In this document: positions 21,575-33,952 of the stretch, piece after piece
Layout of the letters: the number at the start of each line of letters is the position of its first letter
Numbering within the stretch: the first letter of the stretch is position 1
Assembly: GCA_001599715.1 (NCBI GenBank)
Contig: BCHU01000004.1
Coordinates: 496,001 to 560,000 of the forward strand
Reading direction: 5' to 3'
Source of the DNA: Phaeotremella fagi
Taxonomy: Eukaryota > Basidiomycota > Tremellomycetes > Tremellales > Phaeotremellaceae
Length of the DNA: 64,000 nt
Made by a program: the position numbers and the translations under genes
Notes under the pieces: model-generated
Database searches by the model: none
What the model was told of the DNA's origin: nothing
What the model saw: the letters and a program-made list of their open reading frames with translations, nothing else

Positions 21575-21865
21575 ACTGTACGTTTTGGTCGACTATCGTG
21601 AGGTTCATACTGTATATACTGTATATACTTTTCGTAGAAGCCTACTTGGTGGAAAATGTAACTTCTTTGTAGAGGAAAAACGAGACGTCAGAACAAAAGT
21701 TACCCTCTTTCCTTCAAACAAATCGGGAATGGAGGAAGGATGTCATTTTCGCCTTCCATTTCAGTCGGACATATTTTTCAGCCGTCGTCGATATTTCTCC
21801 CAGAAACTTATAATCTTTTCCCCAGTTTATCTTTCTTCCCAACTATCAACAAAAGTGTCATCAAA
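21575..21865. promoter_or_regulatory. Spacer with tandem TACTGTA before family B copy 1
   Basis: ACTGTATAT is repeated back to back here, giving TACTGTA at 21608-21614 and 21617-21623. A CT-rich leader (CTTTCCTTC, TTTATCTTTCTTCCC) runs up to the start codon. Confidence 0.45.
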
Positions 21866-24115
21866 ATGCCTTACACCGATCCAAAACTCTCTTCGGTCGT
21901 CATCGCCTTCTATCATCACAAAGAAGATGATACATATAGTATGCGCACCACTTTCTTTTCAGACAAGTCTACTGTTGAACCCTGTCCAAAGGGTCTTGAG
22001 AAATTTATCACCACAGAACCAAGCGAGCAAGCTACTCTGATCGACGTCACGGAACCCTTAACATGGGATCTCAGTAGAATGACATTATCAAGCAAGAATC
22101 TCATCGCTGAACAGATTTTCAGACTTCTGCTTCATCAAGGTTCAGCTGTTCGAAAAGAATTAGACCGATCTTGGAAAGAAATAGAAGGATTCAATCAGGA
22201 AATCAAAGAGGCTAAAGAAACGATCGAGCAGAAGAAAACAAAAACGAGAGTCAAGGTAAGATGTAGAAAAACGGTCAAAGACTTGGAACCCAAAATCAAT
22301 GATCTTCAAGAGCGAAGTTCAAATCAATATCAATACTTGCAAGACATGGGTCGATTCAGTAAAATCATTTACGACAGCTTTTTTGGTAGTCACAACTTTC
22401 AAAGATATTGCCAAAAAGGAGATGAGGCTCTCCTCACAGATAAAACAACAGAAGATTCAGCTTGTTTAGATGCTTTCGAAAAGAAATCCTTCAGCTATCT
22501 CGCCAAAGTGAGCTATTTGAATCTCCTACTCCTAAAAGACATAAATCCGCCTCGTGATGCTGGTGACAAGGATCAATTTGATTTCGGAGTCACCGCGGGA
22601 TCGGATGATGTAAAAGCGACAGGGGAGGATTTGACCGTGTCAATGAAGAATGTTAACCCCAAATTCAATGATGAAAGATATATAGGTTTTGTCGATAGCT
22701 TGAGAGGTCAATATGGTGTTCCAACAAAATCAAACTTAATCAATGGTTGGCTCCAATCACCAAGATCAGAACTCACCAAGAATCAACGTGATACTGTGGT
22801 TGAGCATGCAGCGACAGTCCTTAAAAGGCTACATCACTGTGCTCCACTAGAATATGCTAAATACAACTTTTCACTTTGGAACGAACACTACGACCTGAAG
22901 GAAGCTATCGAAAAAGGAAGGCTCTCTACTTCAAACCCCGAAGAAGGAAATATTTCATATCAAGAATTTGCTAGATGGTATGATCCCCTTGTACAAAAAC
23001 TACTTCAAGATGAACAGACGCCCATCAGTGATACTGAGTATAAAGTCGCTAGAAAATTTGGGATTGATCCTGAGAATTTGTCGATTGCGAAATCAGAAAT
23101 AATTCACGGTAGAAGATTGATGTTATACGGTCAGTGTTCCAAATTTGAAGAGACTATCGATGCACGGTATGCAAAAAAGTGTCAAGATGATTTAGAATGC
23201 TCGCGAAAGATCGAATCTTTCTTCAACTCAGACCCAAATGATTCAGCATATCTCCAAACATTCCTCAACAAAGATCAAGTTGAACGATGGAATATTTTGA
23301 CTGAATTAACAAGACTCAAGGTGAAATTGACAACGGACGAAAACTTGAAAACAAGAGTTTTGGAGTCGTTAGCAAGTCATGAATGGAAAAAACAAGAGTA
23401 TATTACAAATGTTAAAGATTGGAGTGTAAACTTACCAAAAATGTATGATTCGTTAGAAGATTGGATTCTGGCTCGTTGTGAAGCTCATTCAAGGGAGGTA
23501 TTCAAAGGAACAACATGGGAGATTACTGAGGATCCAGAGACTAACAAGGGTAAAGTTAGAGCAGTAAAAGAGTTGGAAGAGATTTACCGATCTGTTGGTA
23601 TGGAAATAGGAGAAGGCAACGACAACGGTGGTTCATATCATGAGAATGAGGATGCTCACGAAGGGGAAAACAGAGCCGAAGAAAACGAGGTTGATGATAC
23701 TGAAACCAACTCCAATCAATCCAACTATGACAGAATCTTGCAAGACGACGACTTCTTCGATACCGCAGATTTAAATGATTGGGAGAATGCCAACGCAAAC
23801 GTCTCGGAGTGGTTGGAAGTCAAAAGGAAACATCGAGAAAAATCGTCAAAATCAAAAGAGTTCATTCCAACAGTTGATGCACTTGATGGTAAAACTTTCA
23901 AAGGTCATTTTAAAATAAGAGACAAAGAACTTGCTAAAGAGGCAGTAAAATATCCGACAAGCTCTGGACAAAAGACAGAGAGTCAAAGTTCAAAGCCATT
24001 TTTCAAACCTGGTGTTGAGATTGTTTATCCAAAGGTCAGTGACAAGCCTCAGACAAGTATAGAGGATGTCAGGAGATACGTTCAATTTCGTTTTCCTTCA
24101 ATGGCTGATGATTGA
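21866..24115 (+). CDS. Family B large intronless protein, copy 1
   Basis: 749 aa in one exon; not recognised. An ATG at 21740 is in frame, but the ATG at 21866 gives an N-terminus (VIAFYHHKEDDTYSMRTTFF) that aligns with copy 2 (EIALYHDKANDKYSIQTIFT). Both then have PKGLEKF.TTE. The body is mostly charged helix, including a coiled-coil-like stretch around residues 95-155. An acidic, disordered region precedes the C-terminus. The final 37 residues (FKPGVEIVYPKVSDKPQTS, then EDVRRYVQFRF) are nearly identical in copy 2, far more than the rest. No signal peptide or membrane segment. Function unknown. Confidence 0.8.
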   Translation: MPYTDPKLSSVVIAFYHHKEDDTYSMRTTFFSDKSTVEPCPKGLEKFITTEPSEQATLIDVTEPLTWDLSRMTLSSKNLIAEQIFRLLLHQGSAVRKELDRSWKEIEGFNQEIKEAKETIEQKKTKTRVKVRCRKTVKDLEPKINDLQERSSNQYQYLQDMGRFSKIIYDSFFGSHNFQRYCQKGDEALLTDKTTEDSACLDAFEKKSFSYLAKVSYLNLLLLKDINPPRDAGDKDQFDFGVTAGSDDVKATGEDLTVSMKNVNPKFNDERYIGFVDSLRGQYGVPTKSNLINGWLQSPRSELTKNQRDTVVEHAATVLKRLHHCAPLEYAKYNFSLWNEHYDLKEAIEKGRLSTSNPEEGNISYQEFARWYDPLVQKLLQDEQTPISDTEYKVARKFGIDPENLSIAKSEIIHGRRLMLYGQCSKFEETIDARYAKKCQDDLECSRKIESFFNSDPNDSAYLQTFLNKDQVERWNILTELTRLKVKLTTDENLKTRVLESLASHEWKKQEYITNVKDWSVNLPKMYDSLEDWILARCEAHSREVFKGTTWEITEDPETNKGKVRAVKELEEIYRSVGMEIGEGNDNGGSYHENEDAHEGENRAEENEVDDTETNSNQSNYDRILQDDDFFDTADLNDWENANANVSEWLEVKRKHREKSSKSKEFIPTVDALDGKTFKGHFKIRDKELAKEAVKYPTSSGQKTESQSSKPFFKPGVEIVYPKVSDKPQTSIEDVRRYVQFRFPSMADD

Positions 24116-24127
24116 TGTGTCGTTGGG
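24002..24127 (+). repeat. Conserved 126-bp 3' block, family B copy 1
   Basis: This block and 27017-27142 have equal length and differ at only about ten positions by eye. They run through the stop codon into the 3' flank (GTGTCGTTGGG), while the rest of the two genes is strongly diverged. This suggests gene conversion or a selected nucleic-acid element. Confidence 0.8.
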
Positions 24128-24679
24128 TAAAGGGGTTTTTGGTAATTGCTATCCAGATTTAGTTATGTTTGTCGTGGATGAAATTTGATTGAGATTGGCT
24201 ATCATTGATTCATGTTTTCCCCACCTTACGACATTTGGAGTCCGCTGCTAAGTTGGTACCGTTGATTATTTGAGGTTGAGACGATGTATGTGTACTGTAC
24301 AAGTAAGTGCTGTATGACCAAAACATGGAAGTGGCAAGCAATTAACAACTCGAGTGCCACACTTGTACGGCACTTGAGACTCTGGGTATTTCTCTTCCTA
24401 TGGATTCTGACGCAAAAGCTACATGCATTCAACTCAAACCAATAACTCGCCATTTAGAAAAAAAGAGACATCAATTGTATCTTCTGCCACTTAGCCCTTT
24501 CAGCAAAGTTCAAGAAGACGAATCTCAAATTGACGCAGTCGAAGATGACATCGGCCTTCCAGTCCTTCCTTTCATTTTACATACTCAGACAATTCACAGA
24601 AGTAATTCGACAACTAGGACTCAGAGATTTTTACCCCTCTTAAATACTCTTAACTCTCCTTCCAAAACAAAAGAGAACA
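24116..24679. promoter_or_regulatory. Spacer between family B copies
   Basis: About 560 bp. An open frame at 24400-24705 overlaps the next start and looks like leader sequence. TACTGTA is at 24293-24299, and the last 80 bp are CT-rich. Confidence 0.45.
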
Positions 24680-27130
24680 ATGTTAGACATAAACTCTTAT
24701 TTTGACCCAAACGTCAAAGCGGAAATCGCGTTGTATCACGACAAAGCGAATGATAAATACAGTATACAAACCATCTTCACCTCCGGCGCCAGCAACGTAA
24801 CGACTCTTCCTAAAGGTCTCGAGAAGTTTCAAACCACAGAAACCACTAAAAACTCTACAAATGTTCGAGTTGACATCAACTTTCATACAACTTGGAGTGT
24901 GAGTGATGTCACTCTCGCAGACAAGACCATCAGCAATCCCGAACGCATCATGAATGCATTCCTGAATCAAAGTCAAACCATCGAAAAAGATATTCAAAAC
25001 ACTTGGAAGAGAATCAAAGAACGTAGTCAAAGTGGTCTCAAAGGAAATCCTTTGAGAGAACTTCAAATGGCGCTCGCTCAAAACCAATCCGAAGACGATA
25101 ATCTGAATGAGGAATTGATGAATCAAATCAAATACCTGCAAGACCTTCAAAACACTGTCGAGAAAGGTTTCACCGTGTACAAGTTATCGTTCGAATCTCA
25201 ACGTGAAGCTAGGGCTGTAACTCGACACCTCTATGAGAGTCTGACTGCAGAAGAAATCGATTGTTTAACAGCTTTTGAGGCTAAATTCAGATCTTGTGAT
25301 TTAGGTGTTCGACTATCAAATGAAAGATGTAATCAGATCTTTAAACCCGGTCCAGATGAACTTGCAAAGGCTATGGTACAAGCGAACATCCGAGCGACTC
25401 TAGAAATCGCCATCAATCGAAAGAAAGAACTAAACGCTTCGCTGCAGAAAGTCGACGTGAAACTACGAAATCAAAGTTATGCTACGTACTCTGAAGGTTT
25501 AAGAATGAAATATGGTGTCCAAACTGAATCAGAATTAATGTACGAATGGTATGAAAGACCCTCATCGACACTCTCAACTTCTCAAAATAAGATACTGGAA
25601 GCCTACCGCCAATCGGTTTCGGAACGACTTTTCAGCGGTTCACCAGAATTTCATAGGTATTCTCCAAAATATTGGTCTGTAATGTATGACCCGACGAAAG
25701 CAGTAATGGGAAATGAAGTCGGTGAAAGATATAGAATCGACCAACCTATTACGACTTCTCCCTTGTCAAGTTTGGTAGAATGGTATACATCAATCGTTCA
25801 AGACTTTGTTGACGAAGAGCCCCAAGAAAACGACGAAGAAGAATATCAAATAGCAAAATCAATCGGAGTCTGTGCTTCAGACTTGACAATGGCCAAAAAG
25901 TCTATGCTTAATTGGCGAAGAAGCAGTCTACACAATTTTGGTAAAGGATTTGGTTTAATGGTCCATAAGAATTGGATCAAAAGACATGGAAGTCAAATGG
26001 CGGAGGTAACAAGTATACCTGATGAATTCATTCATCCAGAAGACAATAATCGAATTACAACCTTTTTCCAGCAACTCGAAATTGATCTTTGCAACTCGAA
26101 TGAAGCTGTCATGAAAGCTATGCTATCTATCTCAAGAACCGAGGAGGATAGGGAAAGAACTTTGGCCATCTTGCATGAAGTTCAATCGAAGAAAATCATA
26201 CTCACTGAACTCCAGGAAGAGCTTAGGAAGACGCTATCATACGAAATTTCATTCGAAGATTGGATGTCAGAGAAACTTAAAGCCATTGCTGAAGCTGTGT
26301 CACGTTCTGAACCCGAACCTGAACCTGAACCTGAACTTGAGGCTGTACCCGAAACGAAACTTGAAGAAATAGATTGGGACGATACTGCAAGTCATAAAAC
26401 CGAGACTGCAAGTCTTAAGACCGAAAAAAGCAAAGGTAAACGTAAAGGCAAAGGTAAAGGCAAGGGTAAGGGCAAAGGCAAAGAAGTGTCCTCGGAAAAT
26501 CGCATCGCGACTGGTACTCATTTGCTTGAAGGGAAAGAGATTCAAGACGATGACCAGGATAGATACTCTGGTTTCAAAATCCCAGAAGATGATGAAATTG
26601 TGGATGACACATTGAAAGGTATTCACGATGTAGATGAAGATGAAACTAAAATTGGGGAGAGGGAAGATATCACCGCCAACCCCTCCGCTCCATCATCAAG
26701 CAAGGATACCGCTGATATTCCAGAATCCAATGATGGAGACCATAACTGGAATAACGGAACATTTGATGTTGAAGAAGTAAAATGGTTCCAAGACGAAGAC
26801 GAAGACGAGGACGAAGACGACTCCAATTGGTTTCAAGTGAAGAAGAAACCTAACAAAACACCCTCGAAAACTTTCGTTCCAACTTACGATGGTCTCGATG
26901 GTGATTCCTTTGAACGACTATTCAAATACAGAGAGAAGAAACTTCTCCGGGAAGCGGCAAAATATCCTTCCAAATCAGCAGGTAATCGCAAGCAGCTTTC
27001 TACGACTCCATCAACTTTCAAACCTGGTGTTGAGATTGTTTATCCAAAGGTTAGTGATAAGCCTCAGACGAGTATGGAGGATGTCAGGAAATACGTTCAA
27101 TTTCGTTTTGGTTCAAAGGTTGATGATTGA
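24680..27130 (+). CDS. Family B large intronless protein, copy 2
   Basis: 816 aa in one exon, paralogue of the gene just upstream. Shared blocks: the N-terminal ALYHDKANDKYSIQT and LPKGLEKFQTTE; YSEGLRMKYGVQTESELM matching VDSLRGQYGVPTKSNLI of copy 1; FVPTYDGLDGDSFERLFKYR matching FIPTVDALDGKTFKGHFKIR; and the nearly identical final 37 residues. Unique to this copy are an EPEPEPEPE run near residue 540 and a lysine-glycine run (GKGKGKGKGKGK) near 590, both encoded by short DNA repeats, plus an acidic DEDEDEDEDD near 720. Such low-complexity inserts look recent. Probably cytosolic or nuclear. Function unknown. Confidence 0.8.
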   Translation: MLDINSYFDPNVKAEIALYHDKANDKYSIQTIFTSGASNVTTLPKGLEKFQTTETTKNSTNVRVDINFHTTWSVSDVTLADKTISNPERIMNAFLNQSQTIEKDIQNTWKRIKERSQSGLKGNPLRELQMALAQNQSEDDNLNEELMNQIKYLQDLQNTVEKGFTVYKLSFESQREARAVTRHLYESLTAEEIDCLTAFEAKFRSCDLGVRLSNERCNQIFKPGPDELAKAMVQANIRATLEIAINRKKELNASLQKVDVKLRNQSYATYSEGLRMKYGVQTESELMYEWYERPSSTLSTSQNKILEAYRQSVSERLFSGSPEFHRYSPKYWSVMYDPTKAVMGNEVGERYRIDQPITTSPLSSLVEWYTSIVQDFVDEEPQENDEEEYQIAKSIGVCASDLTMAKKSMLNWRRSSLHNFGKGFGLMVHKNWIKRHGSQMAEVTSIPDEFIHPEDNNRITTFFQQLEIDLCNSNEAVMKAMLSISRTEEDRERTLAILHEVQSKKIILTELQEELRKTLSYEISFEDWMSEKLKAIAEAVSRSEPEPEPEPELEAVPETKLEEIDWDDTASHKTETASLKTEKSKGKRKGKGKGKGKGKGKEVSSENRIATGTHLLEGKEIQDDDQDRYSGFKIPEDDEIVDDTLKGIHDVDEDETKIGEREDITANPSAPSSSKDTADIPESNDGDHNWNNGTFDVEEVKWFQDEDEDEDEDDSNWFQVKKKPNKTPSKTFVPTYDGLDGDSFERLFKYREKKLLREAAKYPSKSAGNRKQLSTTPSTFKPGVEIVYPKVSDKPQTSMEDVRKYVQFRFGSKVDD
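26312..26484 (+). repeat. In-frame coding microsatellites (EP and KG repeats)
   Basis: GAACCT units (26312-26340) and GGCAAA/GGTAAA units (about 26433-26484) encode the EP and KG runs of family B copy 2. Copy 1 lacks them, consistent with recent slippage expansion. Confidence 0.7.
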
Positions 27131-27735
27131 GGTGTCGTTGGGCGTGGATGGAAAGTCAGGTAGGGAGGAATTCATGAACGTAAAGTTTTTTATCGAGATG
27201 TGATGTTGATGTTGACGATCAAACGTGGTGTTGGTGAATGACACACTCCCTCATAGCTATGCTGCGCCCTCGAGGTATAAGCGCCCCTCCCTCGATTACG
27301 CCCTAGCTTGGCCCCACTTGGCGTTGAAATGTTGTGATGCGCAGTAGCTTAGAATAAGCTTACACTCATTTCAATTGTTAGAACGGTTACTTTTAACAAT
27401 GCTTAACGACAACTAACTTAGCAACACATCATACGTTACAATACCCACTTTAAACAAAGGGCAAAGAGGTAACGACAACGACAACGACGACAGCGACAAC
27501 GACAACGACAAAAGAAAGTTAAAGTTAACCCTTTAACCTCGTCGTATCCATGTTAAGAATAGAAAATAGAACAAAGTAACTTAATATAGAACTAGATTAC
27601 AATAGAATTGCTATCATCATTATCTCTCTCTCTCTTCACAACACACAACTAGAGACCTAGAATATTCATACACACCAACGAATCATCTCTAAAAGTGAAA
27701 ACCGAAAAAGTAGATCAAAAGATCAACCGCCGACC
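27131..27735. other. Intergenic with ACGACA microsatellite
   Basis: About 600 bp without a gene. An (ACGACA)n-like array lies at 27471-27511 and a TCTCTCTCTCT tract at 27622-27636. The 3' half is probably the promoter and leader of the glycosidase-like gene. Confidence 0.55.
27471..27511 (+). repeat. ACGACA-type microsatellite
   Basis: Imperfect hexanucleotide repeats of ACGACA/ACAACG, about 40 bp, in non-coding DNA. Confidence 0.8.
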
Positions 27736-29156
27736 ATGAAAGTTCTCACGTTGTTCACCATCTGTGCCCCGATATCTATTACAGCTATCCATCTATCGGA
27801 TTCAATACTTTCCAAAGTTTACGATGTAATGAATCAAATTTCAAGTATGAGGTGAGTCAAATCAGAGCTGTATACAATTTGAACGCGTCGATATTGATCC
27901 AAAAGCAGTTGGGAAAACGGTACGAAAGCAGAAGCGATTCTTGAATACACCTATCCAAGTTATTCAGTTTTCTCCCCAACAGCCCCTTTACCACTTTCCT
28001 CATCTTTAACCACCAAATCGATCCAATCCATAGTGGACATAGCAACTACAACGCTCAATAATCGAGTTGTAACCGGTAATCTCAGTCATGGAGGTAACAG
28101 TTTATTGAAAGATGGTGCGGCCGGTGATCCAGCTAGTTTGGGTGTTGCAGTGATACTAGCTAACGCTGCTACTGGGAACGCACAAGTCAATGGAGTTGGA
28201 TACGGTGATGCTGCTACTGCTGAATTGAATTATTTGTTATACGATGTCCCGAGGGTAAGTCCAACTTTCATGACCACAATAATTTCAATTCTGACTGGAA
28301 TTTCACGTAGACATCAACAGGGGCTATTTCCCATCGAGCAGACCAAGCCCAATACTGGTCAGATTCAGTCTACATGGTACCCCCCTTCCTAGCCTACTAC
28401 GGAGCCGTCAATTCAAACGGATCCTTAATCGAACAAGCCTACACCCAAATCTCGTTATACAGAAACGCCCTAAAATCGTCCAACGGGTTATGGAGACATA
28501 TCGTCGGTGGGAATCAGACTTCAGATAATGGACTTTGGTGTACGGGTAACGCTTGGGTTGTGGCGGGTATCACTAGAGTTTTGGCTACTATTATCGTCAG
28601 TGGACAGGCTGGGAATATGGCTTCTGAGATGACGGATTTGCAAAATTGGGCTGGGGAGATATTGTCAGCTGCACAGGGTTATGTCGTATGTCAAGACCAT
28701 TTATTGAAATCCTCAGTACTGATGAAATCACAGTCATCCAACGGATTACTTCATAATTATATAGACGACAGTTCAACCTTCGAAGATGCCGCCGGTTCAA
28801 CACTCTTAGCAGCGGGAGGTCTTCGTCTCTCAACCTTAAACCTGACCAACGCCTATGTGAACCTCTCCCTAACCCTTCTCTCAGCGTCGTCATCAAAAGT
28901 CAACAGTTCAGGCTACCTCACCAGCGTAGTTGATCCTAATTCATTCGCTGCTCAGGGCAAACAATCTCCAGAGGGTCAGAGTTTCGTTATACTAGCGTAT
29001 AGCGCTTATAAACAATGGTTGGCCCAAGGTTCTCCTGGTTCATCAAGTAGTAGTCCACTCGGTGCTGATAGTTCGGCTGGAAAGATTGTTGTTGAGATTT
29101 TACCCATGGCTTTTATTGGATTACTATCTTCGATCTTTGTTTGGTCTGTTGTTTAG
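27736..29156 (+). CDS. GPI-anchored six-hairpin glycosidase-like protein (GH88/105-like)
   Basis: Four exons (27736-27851, 27909-28254, 28311-28685, 28734-29156) give 419 aa. A signal peptide (MKVLTLFTICAPISITAIHL) opens the protein. The C-terminus has a Ser-rich linker, then a hydrophobic tail (VEILPMAFIGLLSSIFVWSV), the pattern of a GPI-anchor signal. The central HRADQAQYWSDSVYMVPPF and NGLWCTGNAWVVAGITR resemble unsaturated glucuronyl or rhamnogalacturonyl hydrolases of the (alpha/alpha)6 fold, where HR..., WSD and MxPPFLA are typical. Several N-glycosylation sequons fit a cell-wall location. Whether it is catalytic is not certain, as I did not locate both acidic catalytic residues confidently. 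Confidence 0.8.
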
Positions 29157-29413
29157 ATTTAGCGAGTTTGCTTTACTGTGTTTTGGATAATTCGATTTGT
29201 GTTTTATAGGTTCTATTATAACGGACAATCCAATCTTTTCTTGTAATCTTGATTCTGTGATTTATCGTCACACTGTCATTTCGGTAATACTACATATATA
29301 TATTTATATGTACATACATACATTCCATAATAGATTATTTACTTTCATCTATATTTTTCTAATACATCTAACGAACAACGTATGAACCTTTTCAACCATT
29401 TCCACCTCCCTCG

Positions 29414-30803
29414 TCAAGCAGATATCGACGGTGGCAATACCAGAGGGATATCAACCTGTAGCGGTCTATCCAGTGCTTCCCATTCCACATGAGCGTGAGC
29501 AGAGTACTACAGGTGTTTACCGAATCAGCATGAATCCTCCCAAGAAAAATAAAATGGAAAACCTTACCCGAACCCTCAACCCACATCCAGAAACACTAAC
29601 CTCCCCCTCGGGAACCAAATACCAACCCCCAAAAACCAATTCCCCCTCCCCCCCTCCCCCCAACAACTCAAGCGACCCCACAGCATATCCAGCAACACCA
29701 CTAACCTTCCCATATCCCAACGTCCCGATTCTAGTCCCTGGATATTGGAAACCCTGTTTGTCGTCTAGATTGGATTCGATGGATTTCGTCCAGATATGTT
29801 TGGAGATGCTGAATGATATTTTTAGTTTCTTCTGGTCAAGGTCGCTGGATTGGAGTGTGGGTGATGGTGGAGATGAGGTCAGGTGGATTTTAAAGAGGAT
29901 TTCGAATGGTTTTTGTGGGTTTGAGGGATTGATTGTTAGTTTGGTAAGGAGGTTTGAAGGTCTGTCGGAGGTTGAACGGATTGGTGCGGAGATGCTATTC
30001 TCTAACGTATTCAACGTAGGTGATAAGGGAGGTAGTTTGACGGGGATGTCCATACTCAGTCTGAATTCAACCAATCAGCAACCAACAGCTTTTATCATCA
30101 ACGTCAACAAACGACTCACTTGATATCACGTTTCAACAACCCTTTCCGTTTAACCAGAACCTTCAATTTCCATCTCACGCCGTACCTCTCCATCCCACCG
30201 GTATTGTTTTCATTCATCGATGGAAACACATCGTTGCCATCACAACCACAAGTTTTGCTTGAGGGGATGATAAGCTCAGTGTGGGAACCGCGATCGTCTG
30301 TTTCAATCGAGTTGTTTAAATCTACTAGTATTGAAGTTGAGGCGAAGACGTGCTCCTCGATTGAGGTTATCAGTGCTCCTGCTCCACCTGCTCCAAGCCC
30401 AGCACCAGAAGTGAGTTGTCCAATCTAAAATATTTTGATGAGTACCGATCAGAGCAACGGTATGACCTACCTGATATCTCTGTTTACCCATTATTTGGGT
30501 AGAGCTTATTCCCTCCAGGGTACAGACAACAGGTCCATCGATTTTGGCGATCGATGATGATGGACCATAGATTGAGATGTGGAGTTGGGAATTTGGATAG
30601 AACGGAGGTGGAGATAATAAGGAGAGGGTGAAATCGTTTGAAGAAATTCTTTGGTTGGGGACGGTGCTGGTGTCGCTTTTGCTGGTCGATGGGTGATAGG
30701 GAGGTGGCGGAGGGGAGTCTTCTTTCCCTGTTCCGTTGCCTTTGTCTACTTCTTTGTGTTCTTCTGCCTCTTCTTTCTTGGTACTTGTATACTTTTCCGA
30801 CAT
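29414..30803 (-). CDS. Arrestin-fold domain protein
   Basis: Four exons (30803-30471, 30424-30120, 30060-29568, 29506-29414) give 407 aa. The first 60 residues are Lys/Glu-rich, then Pro/Ser-rich. FTLSLLSPPPFYPNSQLHI and SIAKIDGPVVCTLEGI have the alternating hydrophobic pattern of an N-terminal arrestin beta-sandwich. RYGVRWKLKVLVKRKGLLKRDI and MDIPVKLPPL resemble the end of that fold, and the last 20 residues (ALDRPLQVDIPLVLPPSIS) are typical of arrestin C-domains. Fungal alpha-arrestins recruit ubiquitin ligases to membrane transporters, but no PPxY motif is obvious apart from PPPPPYHP near residue 40 (contains PPPY), which could bind an Rsp5-type WW domain. An upstream ATG at 30854 is possible. 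Confidence 0.75.
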
Positions 30804-31025
30804 TGTCCATAGCAGAGCAGGACAGTTCGATGGTATACTTTTACTTTGCAACATCTGTGATCTGCGTTACGTCACCAACTGCCACTCCACGTGGCCTCGA
30901 CTCGACCCGCTTAAAAGTTAAAAGTTGCCGCAAAAAAAGATTCTAGAAAGGAACAGCAAAAAGAAAAACTTTGGTAACAAAATAATCAACTTTCATTGTT
31001 ACATACATTTAATACACTTCAACCA

Positions 31026-32641
<1,616 letters not shown>

Positions 32642-32788
32642 GGGTTTCGATGCCTGAGGGAGGAAAATCAAAACAAGCTTTAGCTTTATACCTATCTGAT
32701 GTATTGTTGATCATCTACGCAGAGCGTTGAGCAGTTCAGTAAGAATAAGGAGAGGACAAAGGAGAAGTCATGGAATGGGATAAAATCT

Positions 32789-32807
32789 AAAAAATAAAAT
32801 AAAAAAA
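32789..32807 (-). terminator. Pol III terminator of tRNA-Tyr
   Basis: On the minus strand the tRNA is followed within 5 nt by seven T residues (32807-32801), then further T runs, as expected for RNA polymerase III termination. Confidence 0.8.
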
Positions 32808-32811
32808 TCAA

Positions 32812-32913
32812 TCTCCTCTCTGTGAGTCGAACACAGGACCTTCGGTGAACAGTAAACTGTTCAGTTATCTCCGATTACAAACCGACGCTCTAAACCAACT
32901 GAGCTAAGAAGAG
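32812..32913 (-). tRNA. tRNA-Tyr (GTA) with 27-nt intron
   Basis: Cloverleaf read on the minus strand. The acceptor strand CTCTTCT pairs with AGAGGAG (one G-T), the D stem is GCTC/GAGC, the anticodon stem TCGGT/ACCGA and the T arm CTGTG-TTCGACT-CACAG. The anticodon GTA is at 32878-32876. A 27-nt intron (32874-32848) lies one base 3' of the anticodon, the standard position, and tRNA-Tyr is intron-bearing across eukaryotes. A Thr(TGT) reading would break the anticodon stem. Confidence 0.93.
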
Positions 32914-33284
32914 TTGGTTGGGAGTGCGGTGTTTGTGTGTATATATACCTTTGGCGACTGAGAATCAAAAAACCCTCTTTTATGGTCCCCTTGGTGATTT
33001 TCAGATCAGCCAGTGAGGATGTTGGAGTTGAGAAAATTCAGATGTCGTGGATGGTTGCTTCGATGTGCTTGGATGCTCTGGAATAGGAGTTCTATGCATA
33101 GTTTTTAATGATTTACAACGGGTGGAAATACAAGTAGGATCATGATGCCACGAAATCCGTTTTCGGTAATCGTCCACCCACCGTTCCAACTCATTTCAAC
33201 TTCAACTAATCACCCAACAAAAGAACCATAACATTGTGACACTACATCAAAGCCTCAAGCCGTATAAGAACTATCAACATAAAC
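32914..33284. promoter_or_regulatory. tRNA 5' flank and VPS55 promoter
   Basis: No gene seen. A short minus-strand open frame at 33001-33189 has no supporting features. A TATATATA stretch lies at 32939-32946, upstream of the tRNA gene. Confidence 0.45.
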
Positions 33285-33952
33285 ATGGCAGCAGGTCTAA
33301 AAAGTAAGTGTAGTGTCCCACTCCTTTGTCCTCACTACATTGAATCATCTAATCTCCAAACAATCCATCTTCTACCTCAATCATGCCGCAGTCACTAACA
33401 ATTAACCTTACAACTCCAGCTGTCATCCTCCTAGCCTTCGTCCTTGCACTTGGTTTCTTACTCGTCATCCTATCTTGTGCACTCTGGGCGAACTGGTTAC
33501 CCCTTCTCGTCGGTACGTTTTGGTACACTGCCCAAAAAAAACCTTTCTTCGATTCATACTAATATTATTGGGCTTGGTTTAGCACTCACCTTCGTTCTTG
33601 CTCCATTACCCAATTCTATCTGTTCAAGATGCGCAGGCGCAGATGACGTTTCATCAGAATTCAATTCTGCTTATGTCGATTTCGGTCGTTTCTTAACTGG
33701 GATGTTGGTCGTGAGTCATCTATCCGTATCCAACCCCCAACTAAATATCTTCTTTTACAATCCAATCTAAAACCTGGAATGCTGATCTTATAAATTCAGA
33801 TGATCGGTCTATCCCTACCCATCCTACTCGCTCATTCAGCTCTCATCCAACCAGCAGCCTGTATAATGTCAATCGCAGGTGGTGGTTTGGTTTATGGAAC
33901 GATTCTGGTCTATTCAGGTTGGTTTGGCGGTGGTGGTGATGATGATTTCTAA
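33285..33952 (+). CDS. VPS55: Vps55 endosomal membrane protein
   Basis: Small four-helix membrane protein (LEPROT/Vps55 family) that with Vps68 controls late-endosome-to-vacuole traffic. Four exons (33285-33303, 33420-33512, 33583-33710, 33800-33952) give 130 aa. Membrane segments: ILLAFVLALGFLLVILSCAL, LPLLVALTFVLAPLP, GRFLTGMLVMIGLSLPILLA and ACIMSIAGGGLVYGTILVYS. The loop APLPNSICSRC is a family hallmark. The C-terminus is Gly/Asp-rich (GGGGDDDF). The first exon is only 19 nt, joined over a 116-nt intron; the start MAAGLKT agrees with the family. Confidence 0.95.

Noticed and set aside
24400..24705. 101-aa frame before family B copy 2
   Set aside because: Overlaps the better start at 24680, lacks any motif, and falls in CT-rich leader sequence.
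27471..27511. Possible CRISPR-like or minisatellite array
   Set aside because: Units are six bases without spacers; a simple microsatellite.
29431..30123. 230-aa plus-strand open frame
   Set aside because: Antisense to the arrestin-fold gene, whose exon junctions and C-terminal LQVDIPLVLP motif support the minus strand.
32812..32913. tRNA-Thr (TGT) reading
   Set aside because: Would mispair the anticodon stem and leave no base at position 26; the Tyr GTA reading pairs fully and has the intron at the standard site.
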